In this document: piece by piece, positions 44,193 through 51,795 of the stretch
Position numbering within the stretch: the first letter of the stretch is position 1
Layout: each line of letters starts with the position of its first letter
Source of the DNA: a bacterium
GTDB taxonomy: Bacteria > Cyanobacteriota > Vampirovibrionia > Gastranaerophilales > Gastranaerophilaceae
Assembly (NCBI GenBank): GCA_017542305.1
Contig: JAFXXK010000003.1
Location: 1 to 64,000 of the forward strand
Direction of reading: 5' to 3'
Length of the DNA stretch: 64,000 bases
The notes under the pieces: model-generated
The model's input: only the letters and a program-made list of their open reading frames with translations
Told to the model about the DNA's origin: nothing
Database searches by the model: none
Program-made: the position numbers and the translations under genes

Positions 44193-44972
44193 ATGTTTGA
44201 ATTTGCATCCAAACAAAGGGTCAAAAATGCTCAATATCGGGGGTTCACGTTAGCTGAAGTATTAATTACATTAGGTATTATCGGGGTTGTTGCAGCAATG
44301 ACACTACCTACGCTGATATCAAATTATCAAAAAAGCGTAGCACTTAATCGACTGAAACAAACCTATGCACAAATAATGGTAGGTATAGAAGCTGTTGCGG
44401 CAGAACAGGATATGCTTCCTATGCATCAGTGGAAATGCACCGAAACCTGGGATTCCGGGAAATTTAATTACATTCAGGAAAGCTGCTTCTATTTGGTTTT
44501 TGAAAAACTTGGAGCTAAAATGCACGGTCGCTCTCCTGAAAATATGGATCAGGTTATGTGTTATGGGGAAACACCTTACAGAGCATATACTCAAATGAAT
44601 GGAAACACGGGCGATATTCCAACAAGCGGTAAATGGTTATCAACATACTCCTGGTCTGCGACTATGCCGAACGGAGCTTGCGTCGTCTGGATGGCTTATG
44701 CCTGGACAGGCGATGCCAGAGGCTCAATGATTATAGATATTGACGGACCTTATGCAGGTCCTAACAGATATGGAAAGGACACTTTCCGATTCCTCTATGT
44801 AGCGGCAAACTCAGGTGCCGGTTTAGGTTCTAACGGATTAAATATATATCCTGTCAGTTACACTTCTACTAATAGAAATAACCTTAAGAATAATTGCAAA
44901 AGCTCCGGCTCAGCATGCGCCGCTCTTATCTGGCAAGACGGCTGGCAGATGAAACCTGATTATCCGTGGTAA
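44193..44972 (+). CDS. Prepilin / type II secretion pseudopilin-like protein
   Basis: After about 15 charged residues comes G^FTLAEVLITLGIIGVVAA, an archetypal class III signal for cleavage and N-methylation by PilD prepilin peptidase (cleavage after Gly, with Glu at +5). It is followed by the long hydrophobic helix that packs in a pilus or pseudopilus. The C-terminal ~200 residues form a lineage-type globular head with several Cys ('WKCTETW', 'ESCFYLVF', 'VMCYG', 'NGACVVW', 'NNCKSSGSACAAL') that probably form disulfides. No pilus assembly genes are adjacent. This protein type is very abundant in Gastranaerophilales genomes. A strong promoter and an intrinsic terminator bracket it as a single-gene unit. 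Confidence 0.9.
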   Translation: MFEFASKQRVKNAQYRGFTLAEVLITLGIIGVVAAMTLPTLISNYQKSVALNRLKQTYAQIMVGIEAVAAEQDMLPMHQWKCTETWDSGKFNYIQESCFYLVFEKLGAKMHGRSPENMDQVMCYGETPYRAYTQMNGNTGDIPTSGKWLSTYSWSATMPNGACVVWMAYAWTGDARGSMIIDIDGPYAGPNRYGKDTFRFLYVAANSGAGLGSNGLNIYPVSYTSTNRNNLKNNCKSSGSACAALIWQDGWQMKPDYPW

Positions 44973-44994
44973 CTGAATATATTAAAAGTTGGGT

Positions 44995-45031
44995 AAAACA
45001 GCAGACAAATTAATTTGTCTGCTGTTTTATT
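44995..45031 (+). terminator. Intrinsic terminator of the pilin-like gene
   Basis: A long stem pairs AAACAGCAGACAAAT with ATTTGTCTGCTGTTT, followed by TTATTTC. It lies about 25 bp after the stop codon on the plus strand. Confidence 0.8.
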
Positions 45032-45142
45032 TCATACCCGTCGGCTTTTCTTAACATTCCTCAAAAAACTATCGACAAACAGGTATCTTTGTTATACGAT
45101 GAACTCAATGTCAGAAATATAAATAGAAAAGGAGAATATAAT

Positions 45143-45646
45143 ATGCAAGTTATATTGAAAAAAGACGTACAAAATCTCGGCGAAGCCGGAGATATGATTA
45201 ACGTTAAAGACGGTTATGCAAGAAATTTCTTGCTTCCTCAAAACGTTGCTGAAGTAGCTACCGAAGGTGCTATTAAAAACAGAGAACAAAATATAGCAAG
45301 AATTAAAGCTAAACAAGAAAAACTTCATCAGGAAGCTCTTGCTACAGCTGAAAAAATTGAAAAATTCGGCGAATTGAAATTATCTGCTAAAGCAGGTGAA
45401 TCAGGAAAATTGTTTGGTACTATCACTACTAAGAAATTGACTGAAGAATTAAAAACTCAGTCAGGTATTGAAATCGACAGAAAGAATGTTTCTTTGAACG
45501 CACCTATCAACAAAGTTGGTAACTATAAAATGCTTATTAAATTAACTTCTAAAGTTAAATGCGAATTAGCAGTAACTGTTACAGCTTCTGAAATTCTTAA
45601 AGAATCTGTAGAAGAAGTTGAAGAAACAGCTTCTGAAGAAGCATAG
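45143..45646 (+). CDS. rplI: 50S ribosomal protein L9
   Basis: Binds 23S rRNA domain V and helps reading-frame maintenance. The N-terminal domain reads MQVILKKDVQNLGEAGD, then 'VKDGYARNFLLPQNVA'. A long central helix and a C-terminal domain ('SGKLFGTITTKKL') follow, with an acidic tail of about 15 residues. The frame is open upstream to 45089, but the GGAGAA at 45131-45136 and the standard family start decide for the ATG at 45143. Codon use suggests high expression. No neighbouring rpsF/rpsR genes are present, although L9 is often in that operon. Confidence 0.95.
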   Translation: MQVILKKDVQNLGEAGDMINVKDGYARNFLLPQNVAEVATEGAIKNREQNIARIKAKQEKLHQEALATAEKIEKFGELKLSAKAGESGKLFGTITTKKLTEELKTQSGIEIDRKNVSLNAPINKVGNYKMLIKLTSKVKCELAVTVTASEILKESVEEVEETASEEA

Positions 45647-45663
45647 TTTTAAAATTATAAACG

Positions 45664-45741
45664 GAAAGTAGAAAATGGAAAATTTATCAAGTACTATCAC
45701 AAAATTAGGAAAGAAATAATTTTCCATTTTCTGTTTATCAC
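45664..45741. repeat. Inverted repeat after rplI with a 14-codon micro-ORF
   Basis: AGAAAATGGAAAAT near 45670 is mirrored by ATTTTCCATTTTCT near 45720-45733, forming a long AT-rich stem around a loop of about 35 bases. The loop and stem happen to encode MENLSSTITKLGKK (45675-45719). The hairpin probably ends rplI transcription or protects its 3' end; the micro-ORF has no clear ribosome-binding site. Confidence 0.5.
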
Positions 45742-45758
45742 TAATACTCTAAGGAAAT

Positions 45759-46838
45759 ATGAATACTGACTCATTAAAATTAAACTGTATAGCCATCGGC
45801 TCTATGCCGCATAAAAATCTGACCGAAGCTTTTAACCTTGTTATAAATACCTTTGGGGATATTCCGTTTTGGCCTCAGATGTCAAAAATATCCAAAAATG
45901 AAGATATGATTATCCAATTTACCGAAAATATGCCTGCATTTTTTTCGGATAAATCTTATCTGGATATGGATTATGATAATTTTTATGAGGATTTGGAAAA
46001 CTTCTTTTTGGACTATGAAACAATCCTTTCAAAAGAAGATCCCGGAGATAAACTTATTGAAAAATATGCGATTACTCCAGAAATGGCGTGTTCGTTTTCC
46101 TGTTTAACAGACTATATTAAAATTTCAAAACCGGAATTTGCAAAAGGACAAATTGTCGGACCGTTTACTTTAGCTACCACTCTTGTTGACAAAGACGGTA
46201 AATGTGCAATTTATGACGATACCTTAAAAGAAATTATTATAAAAACACTCTCCCTAAAAGCAGTATGGCAAATCAAAAAAATGAAAGAAGCTAATCCGGA
46301 TATTACTCCGATTATATTTATCGATGAACCGTCTATTTCTCAACTCGGAACATCCGCTTACGTTTCAATATCGGAAGATGAAGTTTTAAATATGATAAAA
46401 GAGGTTTCCGATACAATAAAATCTTTCGGGGCTCTGAGTGCAATACATTGCTGCGGGAAATGCGACTGGAAAGTTCCCATTGAGAGCGGCGTAAATATGC
46501 TTAATCTTGATGCATACAGCTATGCTCAAAATTTGAGTGTTTACGCAAAATCCGTAAAAAATTTCCTTGAAAATAACGGGAAAATCGTTTGGGGCATCGT
46601 TCCGACACTTGATAAAAATGCCTTAGAAAAAGCCGGTACGGATATTATTGAAAATCATTTTAATAAGGCTGTAAAATATTTGACTAACAAAGGTATTAAT
46701 GAGAAACTTATAATAGATAACTCATTGGTTTCTACCTCATGCGGAGCAGGAAGTTTAACCATAGAATTAGCAGAAAAAGCTTTAAAATTGACAAAAGAGA
46801 TTTCAGACAGATTAAAAGAGAGGTACAATGACATATAA
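45759..46838 (+). CDS. MetE/uroporphyrinogen-decarboxylase-like zinc methyltransferase-related protein
   Basis: A 359-aa TIM-barrel protein resembling the catalytic half of cobalamin-independent methionine synthase and UroD-type corrinoid methyltransferases. 'AIGSMPHKNLTEA', 'IVGPFTLATTLVD', 'IIFIDEPSISQLG' and the zinc-type HCCGKCDW are visible, plus a late Cys in STSCGAGSL. Such proteins move methyl groups between small molecules, folates or corrinoid proteins. It overlaps the CooC-like gene by 11 bp and is followed by folD, so a one-carbon role is inferred. A specific substrate cannot be named. AAGGAA precedes the ATG. Confidence 0.75.
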   Translation: MNTDSLKLNCIAIGSMPHKNLTEAFNLVINTFGDIPFWPQMSKISKNEDMIIQFTENMPAFFSDKSYLDMDYDNFYEDLENFFLDYETILSKEDPGDKLIEKYAITPEMACSFSCLTDYIKISKPEFAKGQIVGPFTLATTLVDKDGKCAIYDDTLKEIIIKTLSLKAVWQIKKMKEANPDITPIIFIDEPSISQLGTSAYVSISEDEVLNMIKEVSDTIKSFGALSAIHCCGKCDWKVPIESGVNMLNLDAYSYAQNLSVYAKSVKNFLENNGKIVWGIVPTLDKNALEKAGTDIIENHFNKAVKYLTNKGINEKLIIDNSLVSTSCGAGSLTIELAEKALKLTKEISDRLKERYNDI

Positions 46839-47589
46839 GCTGGCAATTACAGGAAAGAGCGGGAGCGGAAAAACAACCATAGTAAAAGCATTTTTGAGAA
46901 TATTTCAGGAAATGTTTCCGGAAAAATCAATTCTTTTATTTGATAATGATTTATCAAGCGAATTGGGTCACAGCTTCGGACTTGATGTAAGAAATACAAT
47001 ATACGGTATCAGAAGCGGCAAGCACGAATATAAAACCGGTATCCCCGAAGATATGACTAAACAGGAATTTATCGAATGGGCAATGGAAGATATTCTTGTC
47101 TCACTCTATGAAAATGTTGACTTAATAGTTTCCTGGTTTGTAGGTTCAAAAGATTGCCGATGCCCTATTACGGGACAAATTAACGATGCTGTTCAAAAAC
47201 TTATTGACCGTTATGATATCGTTATTTTTGACTGCGAATTTGATTTGAAATACCTGAATCAGCTTGTTGATACAGACGTAGACACAACACTGATTATTAC
47301 AAAACCGACCGAAGACTCGGTACTTCTTACCAAACGTATAGAAGAATTCAGTGCAAAATATGCTGCAGGAAATCAATTAGGGGTTGTCGTAAATAAAGCC
47401 GACAACAGAGATCTTGAAGGCGTTTATAATATGCTTAAACGGTTTGATTTGGATGTTTTGGGCGTTATCCCCTATGATGAAGAATTGAAGAAAGGTTCCA
47501 TTACCAGAGATTCGGAAATAGTTCGTGACGCAATTAAACAGTTCTATTACAGACTTAATTTACCGCAGTATAATGATGAGCAAAATTAA
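46828..47589 (+). CDS. CooC/MinD-like P-loop ATPase
   Basis: The 253-aa protein begins with KLAITGKSGSGKTTIVKAF, a Walker A near the deviant-P-loop type of CooC (GKGGVGKTT) but with Ser residues. 'ILLFDNDLSSELGHSFGL' and a late 'LGVVVNKADNRDLEGVYNML' follow, the latter as in CooC, which inserts nickel or activates corrinoid proteins. 'DCRCPITGQI' adds a Cys pair that could bind metal. It overlaps the preceding methyltransferase-like gene. I infer that it activates or loads a metal or corrinoid centre in that one-carbon enzyme; other roles such as nickel handling remain possible. Confidence 0.75.
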   Translation: MTYKLAITGKSGSGKTTIVKAFLRIFQEMFPEKSILLFDNDLSSELGHSFGLDVRNTIYGIRSGKHEYKTGIPEDMTKQEFIEWAMEDILVSLYENVDLIVSWFVGSKDCRCPITGQINDAVQKLIDRYDIVIFDCEFDLKYLNQLVDTDVDTTLIITKPTEDSVLLTKRIEEFSAKYAAGNQLGVVVNKADNRDLEGVYNMLKRFDLDVLGVIPYDEELKKGSITRDSEIVRDAIKQFYYRLNLPQYNDEQN

Positions 47590-47603
47590 CGGAGGATACA
47601 AAC

Positions 47604-48453
47604 TTGGCAGTAATTCTTGACGGTAAAAAACTAAGAGATAAATTACTATCTGATTTGAAATTAAAAATTGATAAATCAGATACAAAACCCTCGCTTGCCG
47701 TAATTTTAGTCGGAAATGACCCTGCAAGCAGAATATATGTCAATAATAAGAAAAAAAACGCCGAAAAACTCGGAATAAAATCTCAGGTAATCGAATACCC
47801 CGAAAATGTATCCGAAACAGAAATTATAGCAAAAATTCAGGAATTAAATAATGATACTACGGTTAATGCTATTTTGGTACAATTGCCTTTGCCGAAACAT
47901 CTTAATAAGCAAAATATCATAAATGCCATATATCCGCTAAAAGATGTTGACTGCTTTACGGATGAAAATTACGGAAAATTTGGCTACGGGACAGACACCT
48001 GCAGTTTATCCCTGCACCCCGAAAGGTGTTTTGCTTTTGCTTGATGAATACGGAATAGACCTCGACGGCAAACACGTTGTTGTCGTCGGACGCTCTAACC
48101 TTGTAGGTAAACCAATGTCATTAATGGCATTGAACAGAAATGCCACTGTTACTATGTGCCACAGCCATACAAAAAATCTCGCACAAATAACAAAAACTGC
48201 AGATGTATTAATTTCTGCAGTAGGTGAAGTATTAATAGAAGAAGATATGGTTAGGGGAAATTGTATTATTATTGATGTGGGAATATTTCGTGATAAAAAC
48301 GGGAAAATCCGAGGGGATGTTGAGTTTGAAAAAGTTAATAATGTGGTTTCTTATATATCGCCGGTTCCGGGCGGGGTTGGTCCTATGACCATTACAGCTT
48401 TGATGCTGAATACTTTTGAGTTGTTTATGAAACAAAAACGAAGTTTGCAGTAG
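47604..48453 (+). pseudogene. folD: FolD (methylenetetrahydrofolate dehydrogenase/cyclohydrolase), frameshifted
   Basis: The bifunctional enzyme that interconverts 5,10-methylene-, methenyl- and 10-formyl-THF is encoded in two overlapping frames. The first frame gives residues to about DVDCFTDENYGK. The second takes over at LATGQTPAVYPCTPKG. Aligning to the family shows one extra T in the TTT at 47979-47981. All motifs are otherwise intact: the catalytic Lys region 'YVNNKKKNAEKLG', VQLPLPKH, DVDCF, VVGRSNLVGKP and PVPGGVGPMT. A TTG start at 47604 is fixed by GGAGGA at 47591. It may be a recent mutation or a sequencing/assembly indel. Confidence 0.85.
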
Positions 48454-48535
48454 TCTGAAATTTTATTTTTCTTATTTTCAGACTGCACACCACAAACTTC
48501 GATTTTAAATTTTTTATCGGAATTATAAGCAGTTA

Positions 48536-48868
48536 CTATGAACCACCGCTCAGAGTCAAGCCGCAAGAACTCTTGATACCGTTTGTTGTCAATGTATTCA
48601 ATGCGTTAATTTCCTGATCCAGCAATGATATCTGATCTTCAAATCCGCTGTTTTGAGTTTCTAAAGTCTCTGACATCCTGCGTAATTGCTGATAATATAA
48701 ATTATCTTCAAGATCACCTTCGGAATCAGAATCATATTGTGCTTCAATTGCATCAACCTCTTTGCCGACTGTATTAATTCTGAACATAATTATCTGTTTT
48801 TGATATTCTATCTGACTTTTTTGAAGTTTTAATAAAGTCTTAGAACATGCACTTGCTAGAAATGTCAT
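48536..48868 (-). CDS. Small coiled-coil protein of unknown function
   Basis: A 110-aa protein with a short amphipathic start ('MTFLASACSKTLLKLQKSQ') and a long helix rich in Gln/Glu/Leu, broken by an acidic 'DSDSEGDLED'. The end reads 'CGLTLSGGS'. It probably forms a coiled coil. I recognise no family. A strong AGGAGAGAG site and a TATAAT at 48885-48890 (minus strand) precede its ATG, supporting expression as a single gene. Confidence 0.65.
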   Translation of the reverse strand: MTFLASACSKTLLKLQKSQIEYQKQIIMFRINTVGKEVDAIEAQYDSDSEGDLEDNLYYQQLRRMSETLETQNSGFEDQISLLDQEINALNTLTTNGIKSSCGLTLSGGS

Positions 48869-49143
48869 AATGCTCTCTCCTTATATTATAATTTGTACTC
48901 TCTTGTATATATAAAGTTTTTTAGAATATCCCAATTTCACATGTTTAAAAACATGTTACAATTCTTAACATATAAATATTTGAAGTGTTTCCGCTTATAC
49001 TTGTTCGGCTTTCCTCCGCACTACGTTCGGAGTTATACATCTGGAAATAATATTGAATTTGCTCCACGCTCTCAGAGTTTCGCATTCGCGGCTTTGCCGC
49101 AGTATGCACAATCTGTTCACTTCGTTACACCCGTATGCAAATA
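48869..49143. repeat. Non-coding gap with palindromic GC-rich element
   Basis: This gap holds several inverted repeats. They include the 8-bp palindrome ACATGTTT/AAACATGT (48939-48956), the hairpin CTCCG/CGGAG (49014-49032) and GCGGC TTT GCCGC (49088-49100). The centre, from about 49000 to 49130, is much more GC-rich than its flanks and reads like the REP-type palindromic repeats of gut bacteria. Small ORFs here are not supported by ribosome-binding sites. Confidence 0.5.
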
Positions 49144-49173
49144 CAAAAAAAGCGGGTGAATTTCTTCACCCGC
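49144..49173 (-). terminator. Intrinsic terminator of the SLH-protein gene
   Basis: GCGGGTGAA (49152-49160) pairs with TTCACCCGC (49165-49173). On the minus strand the stem is followed by seven or eight T residues (49151-49144). It ends the SLH gene, which stops at 49199. Confidence 0.85.
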
Positions 49174-49198
49174 ACACAGTCATAGCAATTAAAATTTA

Positions 49199-50476
49199 TT
49201 ACTTAGCAATGCTTACATCGTTAAGCATGATAACTTTAATTTCTTCGCCTTCTTTAGCATGATAGTTCAAACCTTTTGTGATCAAACCAGTTGCTAAACC
49301 AATACCTGCACCAACCGGAGCACCGATAGCGATACCAGTTCCGATTCTGTGAGGGCTAGGAATGAAAGCAATACCAGTACCAGCACCAGCACCGATAGCA
49401 CCACCGGTTACTGTGCATAATGCTAATTTACCTGCTGTCATCCAAGGACCTTCTTTTAATTCATAGTTCTTGTAGAACGGTTTAGCGCTCATTGAAACAG
49501 TTTGTCCGTTAGGAAGAACTGCTTTTGTGATTTGAGCGTAAACTCTAGCGTTCTTGTTGAACCATTTAGGATCAGTAATGCTGATTACATTACCGTAGAA
49601 TTTAGTTCCAGCCGGGAACAATACTGTTCCTTCAGTTGTTGCGATATCTTCTTCAGCAACAAATGTTAAAGCATCACCTTCTTGAGCAACTTCTGATTTG
49701 AATGCTTCATCGAATGCAACATACATAGCGTTACCTTCTCTGATTACGTTTCTCTTGTTAGTAATAACAACTTCGTTGCTCGGAGCTTTTTTAACTGCTT
49801 CTAAATGTTCAGTTCCAAGAACTTTTTCTAATTCTTTACCAACGAATTGAGATTTAATCAAACCAGCTTTTTGTCTTAATCTGTAAAGAATTACAGCAGC
49901 TTCAGCTCTTGATAATACATCGTTAGGTCTCAATTCTGAAGGGTTAGGATAATTTACATAGATACCATAGTTCAAAGTCTTAGCGTAAGCATTTGTAGCC
50001 CATGCCGGGATTTGATTAGCATCTGTGAAATTCTTTAATAAAGATTTGTCAGCATCCATATCTTTTGTGATGTGGCTGATTACAGATTGAGTTTCTGCTC
50101 TTGACATTAATCTTGCAGGTTTGAATGTTCCATCCGGATAACCGTAAACCAAACCTAATTGTTGAGATCTCAATACATCTGAATAGAATTTATCAGAAGC
50201 TGAGATATCACTAAATTCGTTACCAATAGTAACATCAAGGTTGTCATTTGTTAGAACTTTCAATAAAGCTTGAACAAATTCTACTCTTGATACAGAACCT
50301 TCCGGATTGAATTTTCCGCCTGTAAGGCTCATTACGTTGTTGTCAACAACATTGTTAATTTCTTTAGTAGCCCAGTAGCTGGAATCTACGTCAGAAATGT
50401 TTGCAGCGAAAGTCGGAACGGTATTGCTTAATGCTACAACACCTGCTGCAAATAAACCAACTAAAAGTTTTTTCAT
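49199..50476 (-). CDS. Secreted protein with three SLH domains (surface-layer homology)
   Basis: The 425-aa protein has a clean signal peptide (to about AFA, residue 24), then three SLH repeats at about 27-85, 87-145 and 147-210. They show 'ISDVDSSYWATKEINNVV', 'VYGYPDGTFKPARLMSRAE' and 'ELRPNDVLSRAEAAVIL'. SLH domains bind cell-wall polymers; in cyanobacteria they tether outer-membrane proteins to peptidoglycan. The middle (230-330) is a beta-rich region. The last 80 residues include a Gly-zipper-like stretch ('GGAIGAGAGTGIAF', 'IGAPVGAGIGLATG') that may span the outer membrane. No porin barrel is seen. A near-consensus promoter (50535-50563) and terminator frame it; codon use looks biased, as for an abundant protein. 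Confidence 0.9.
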   Translation of the reverse strand: MKKLLVGLFAAGVVALSNTVPTFAANISDVDSSYWATKEINNVVDNNVMSLTGGKFNPEGSVSRVEFVQALLKVLTNDNLDVTIGNEFSDISASDKFYSDVLRSQQLGLVYGYPDGTFKPARLMSRAETQSVISHITKDMDADKSLLKNFTDANQIPAWATNAYAKTLNYGIYVNYPNPSELRPNDVLSRAEAAVILYRLRQKAGLIKSQFVGKELEKVLGTEHLEAVKKAPSNEVVITNKRNVIREGNAMYVAFDEAFKSEVAQEGDALTFVAEEDIATTEGTVLFPAGTKFYGNVISITDPKWFNKNARVYAQITKAVLPNGQTVSMSAKPFYKNYELKEGPWMTAGKLALCTVTGGAIGAGAGTGIAFIPSPHRIGTGIAIGAPVGAGIGLATGLITKGLNYHAKEGEEIKVIMLNDVSIAK

Positions 50477-50534
50477 CTTCTACTACCTCTTTTTTTTACT
50501 AAACTACAATAGTAAACTTTTATCTTCTGATTGT

Positions 50535-50563
50535 AGTATATATTAGAAAATTTAATTTGTAAA
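50535..50563 (-). promoter_or_regulatory. Promoter of the SLH-protein gene
   Basis: On the minus strand, TTTACA (50558-50563), 17 bp and TATACT (50535-50540) give 5/6 matches in each box. Transcription would start near 50528, leaving a leader of about 50 nt with a GAGGTAG ribosome-binding site. Confidence 0.65.
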
Positions 50564-50839
50564 GTGATTTACGTTTTTTAATATAAATATATGAGTATAA
50601 AATGTAAATATTTGTAACAAAACAGCTCTTTGGTGAAATTGTATACTTTTTATATACTTTATATATACAAGAAAAGACAACATTAAATTCACACGAGAGA
50701 GAGAGTATAAAATATCCGTTTAAAAAAGAGAGAGAAAAATTCCTATTCCTAACCTTCCTAAAGAAAATTTAAGCCCCGTCCAGGGGCTTTTTATTTGCAT
50801 ATATGGCAATTTTAAAAATAAGAAAAACTTTATATAAAT
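50564..50839 (+). ncRNA. Putative sRNA or attenuator leader before the HExxH gene
   Basis: This gap has no coding gene. A TTGGTG (50630-50635), 17 bp, TATACT (50653-50658) promoter-like pair points right. About 115 nt later there is a clear intrinsic terminator (50771-50792), and the HExxH gene starts 48 bp after it. The transcript contains two purine runs, GAGAGAGAGAG near 50695 and AGAGAGAGA near 50728, that resemble repeated ribosome-binding sites. It is either an independent sRNA of about 128 nt or an attenuated leader. Confidence 0.4.
50771..50792 (+). terminator. Intrinsic terminator
   Basis: AAGCCCC (50771-50777) and GGGGCTT (50783-50789) form the stem with a GTCCA loop, followed by TTTTTATTT. 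It precedes the HExxH gene rather than following a coding gene. Confidence 0.75.
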
Positions 50840-51793
50840 ATGGTAGTAGAACTCAACAGTACAAATTTGCTTGTGCAGGCTGCAAATCGCGCAAACACAG
50901 CAGCTCAGCCTGAGAACAGCCCTGTTCAGATGCAGACAAGTGAAGCAAATCCGGTCAAAGATACCTTTGAATATGCTGACAAACACCTGTCAAAAAGGAA
51001 TAAAATCAGCATAGCTGCGGGATTGATCGGAGTATGCGCTGCAATATACGGACTTGCCGTTCACGGTATCAACCGCATATCACCCAAAAAACTTCAGAGA
51101 ATGTTGAACGATATATATATGCGGGATGATATAACTGTTGATGAAGCTAAAAATATTGCCAAACATTTTAAAGAACTCGGGAAAATTAAGGATAAAGAAG
51201 AATATGCCGACAAAGCCTTTGAATACGTCAAAAAGCTTTTCGGACTCGGAGATAAACCTATAGAATTTAAAGCCGTTAAAACCGATAAAAAATCCATCGG
51301 CGGATGCCATATAGATAATTCCGAAATAAATATAAAATACGACAATAAAACAACAAACAAGGAGCTCCTTGCACTTATTCACCACGAATTAAGGCATGCC
51401 AAACAGCACTGGCTCTCTTTTAACCAATACCCGGAATATGCAAGAGAAATGATGATAAAACCTACATTCAAAGACCATATATCGGAAGATTCCGAAATAG
51501 CAAAATATGTTGACGGACTTATAGATAAAGGGATAACTTCCGTAAATGAATTACTGAAACATGTCAGTGAGAAATTCGGGTATATGATTGATGAGAGAAT
51601 TAATAAATATTTCGGCAAACTATCTCCTGACAATGTACCTGAAAAATACAAAGAATTTGCCCAAAAATGCATGGAAAACGAAAAAAATTATATAAAAATG
51701 GAAGAGAACGACAAGGCATACAGACAACAATTCGTCGAAGCCGATGCATACAATATCCAAAAACAAATTCTTAAAATAATGGACTGGTACTAG
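50840..51793 (+). CDS. Membrane-anchored HExxH metallopeptidase-like protein
   Basis: The 317-aa protein has a polar N-terminus, one hydrophobic segment at about 56-76 ('ISIAAGLIGVCAAIYGLAVHG') and a C-terminal soluble domain with HELRH at 182-186 (HExxH zinc motif). Near the end lies 'EADAYNIQKQIL', which could give a third ligand. The domain also has a paired 'HLSKRNK' basic stretch before the membrane segment. I cannot name the family; the gene may be specific to this lineage. No obvious Shine-Dalgarno precedes the ATG at 50840. A terminator 48 bp upstream suggests regulated expression. Confidence 0.6.
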   Translation: MVVELNSTNLLVQAANRANTAAQPENSPVQMQTSEANPVKDTFEYADKHLSKRNKISIAAGLIGVCAAIYGLAVHGINRISPKKLQRMLNDIYMRDDITVDEAKNIAKHFKELGKIKDKEEYADKAFEYVKKLFGLGDKPIEFKAVKTDKKSIGGCHIDNSEINIKYDNKTTNKELLALIHHELRHAKQHWLSFNQYPEYAREMMIKPTFKDHISEDSEIAKYVDGLIDKGITSVNELLKHVSEKFGYMIDERINKYFGKLSPDNVPEKYKEFAQKCMENEKNYIKMEENDKAYRQQFVEADAYNIQKQILKIMDWY

Positions 51794-51795
51794 GT

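Noticed and set aside
45089-45142. Extended N-terminus for ribosomal protein L9
   Set aside because: A strong GGAGAA site and the family's usual first residues MQVILKKDV place the start at 45143.
47944-48453. A separate gene starting inside folD
   Set aside because: It is the second half of FolD in a shifted frame; its own first residues do not match the family and it lacks a ribosome-binding site.
48893-49262. Two small plus-strand ORFs (88 and 69 codons)
   Set aside because: They read through the palindromic element and the terminator of the SLH gene; no ribosome-binding sites, and composition fits repeat sequence rather than coding sequence.
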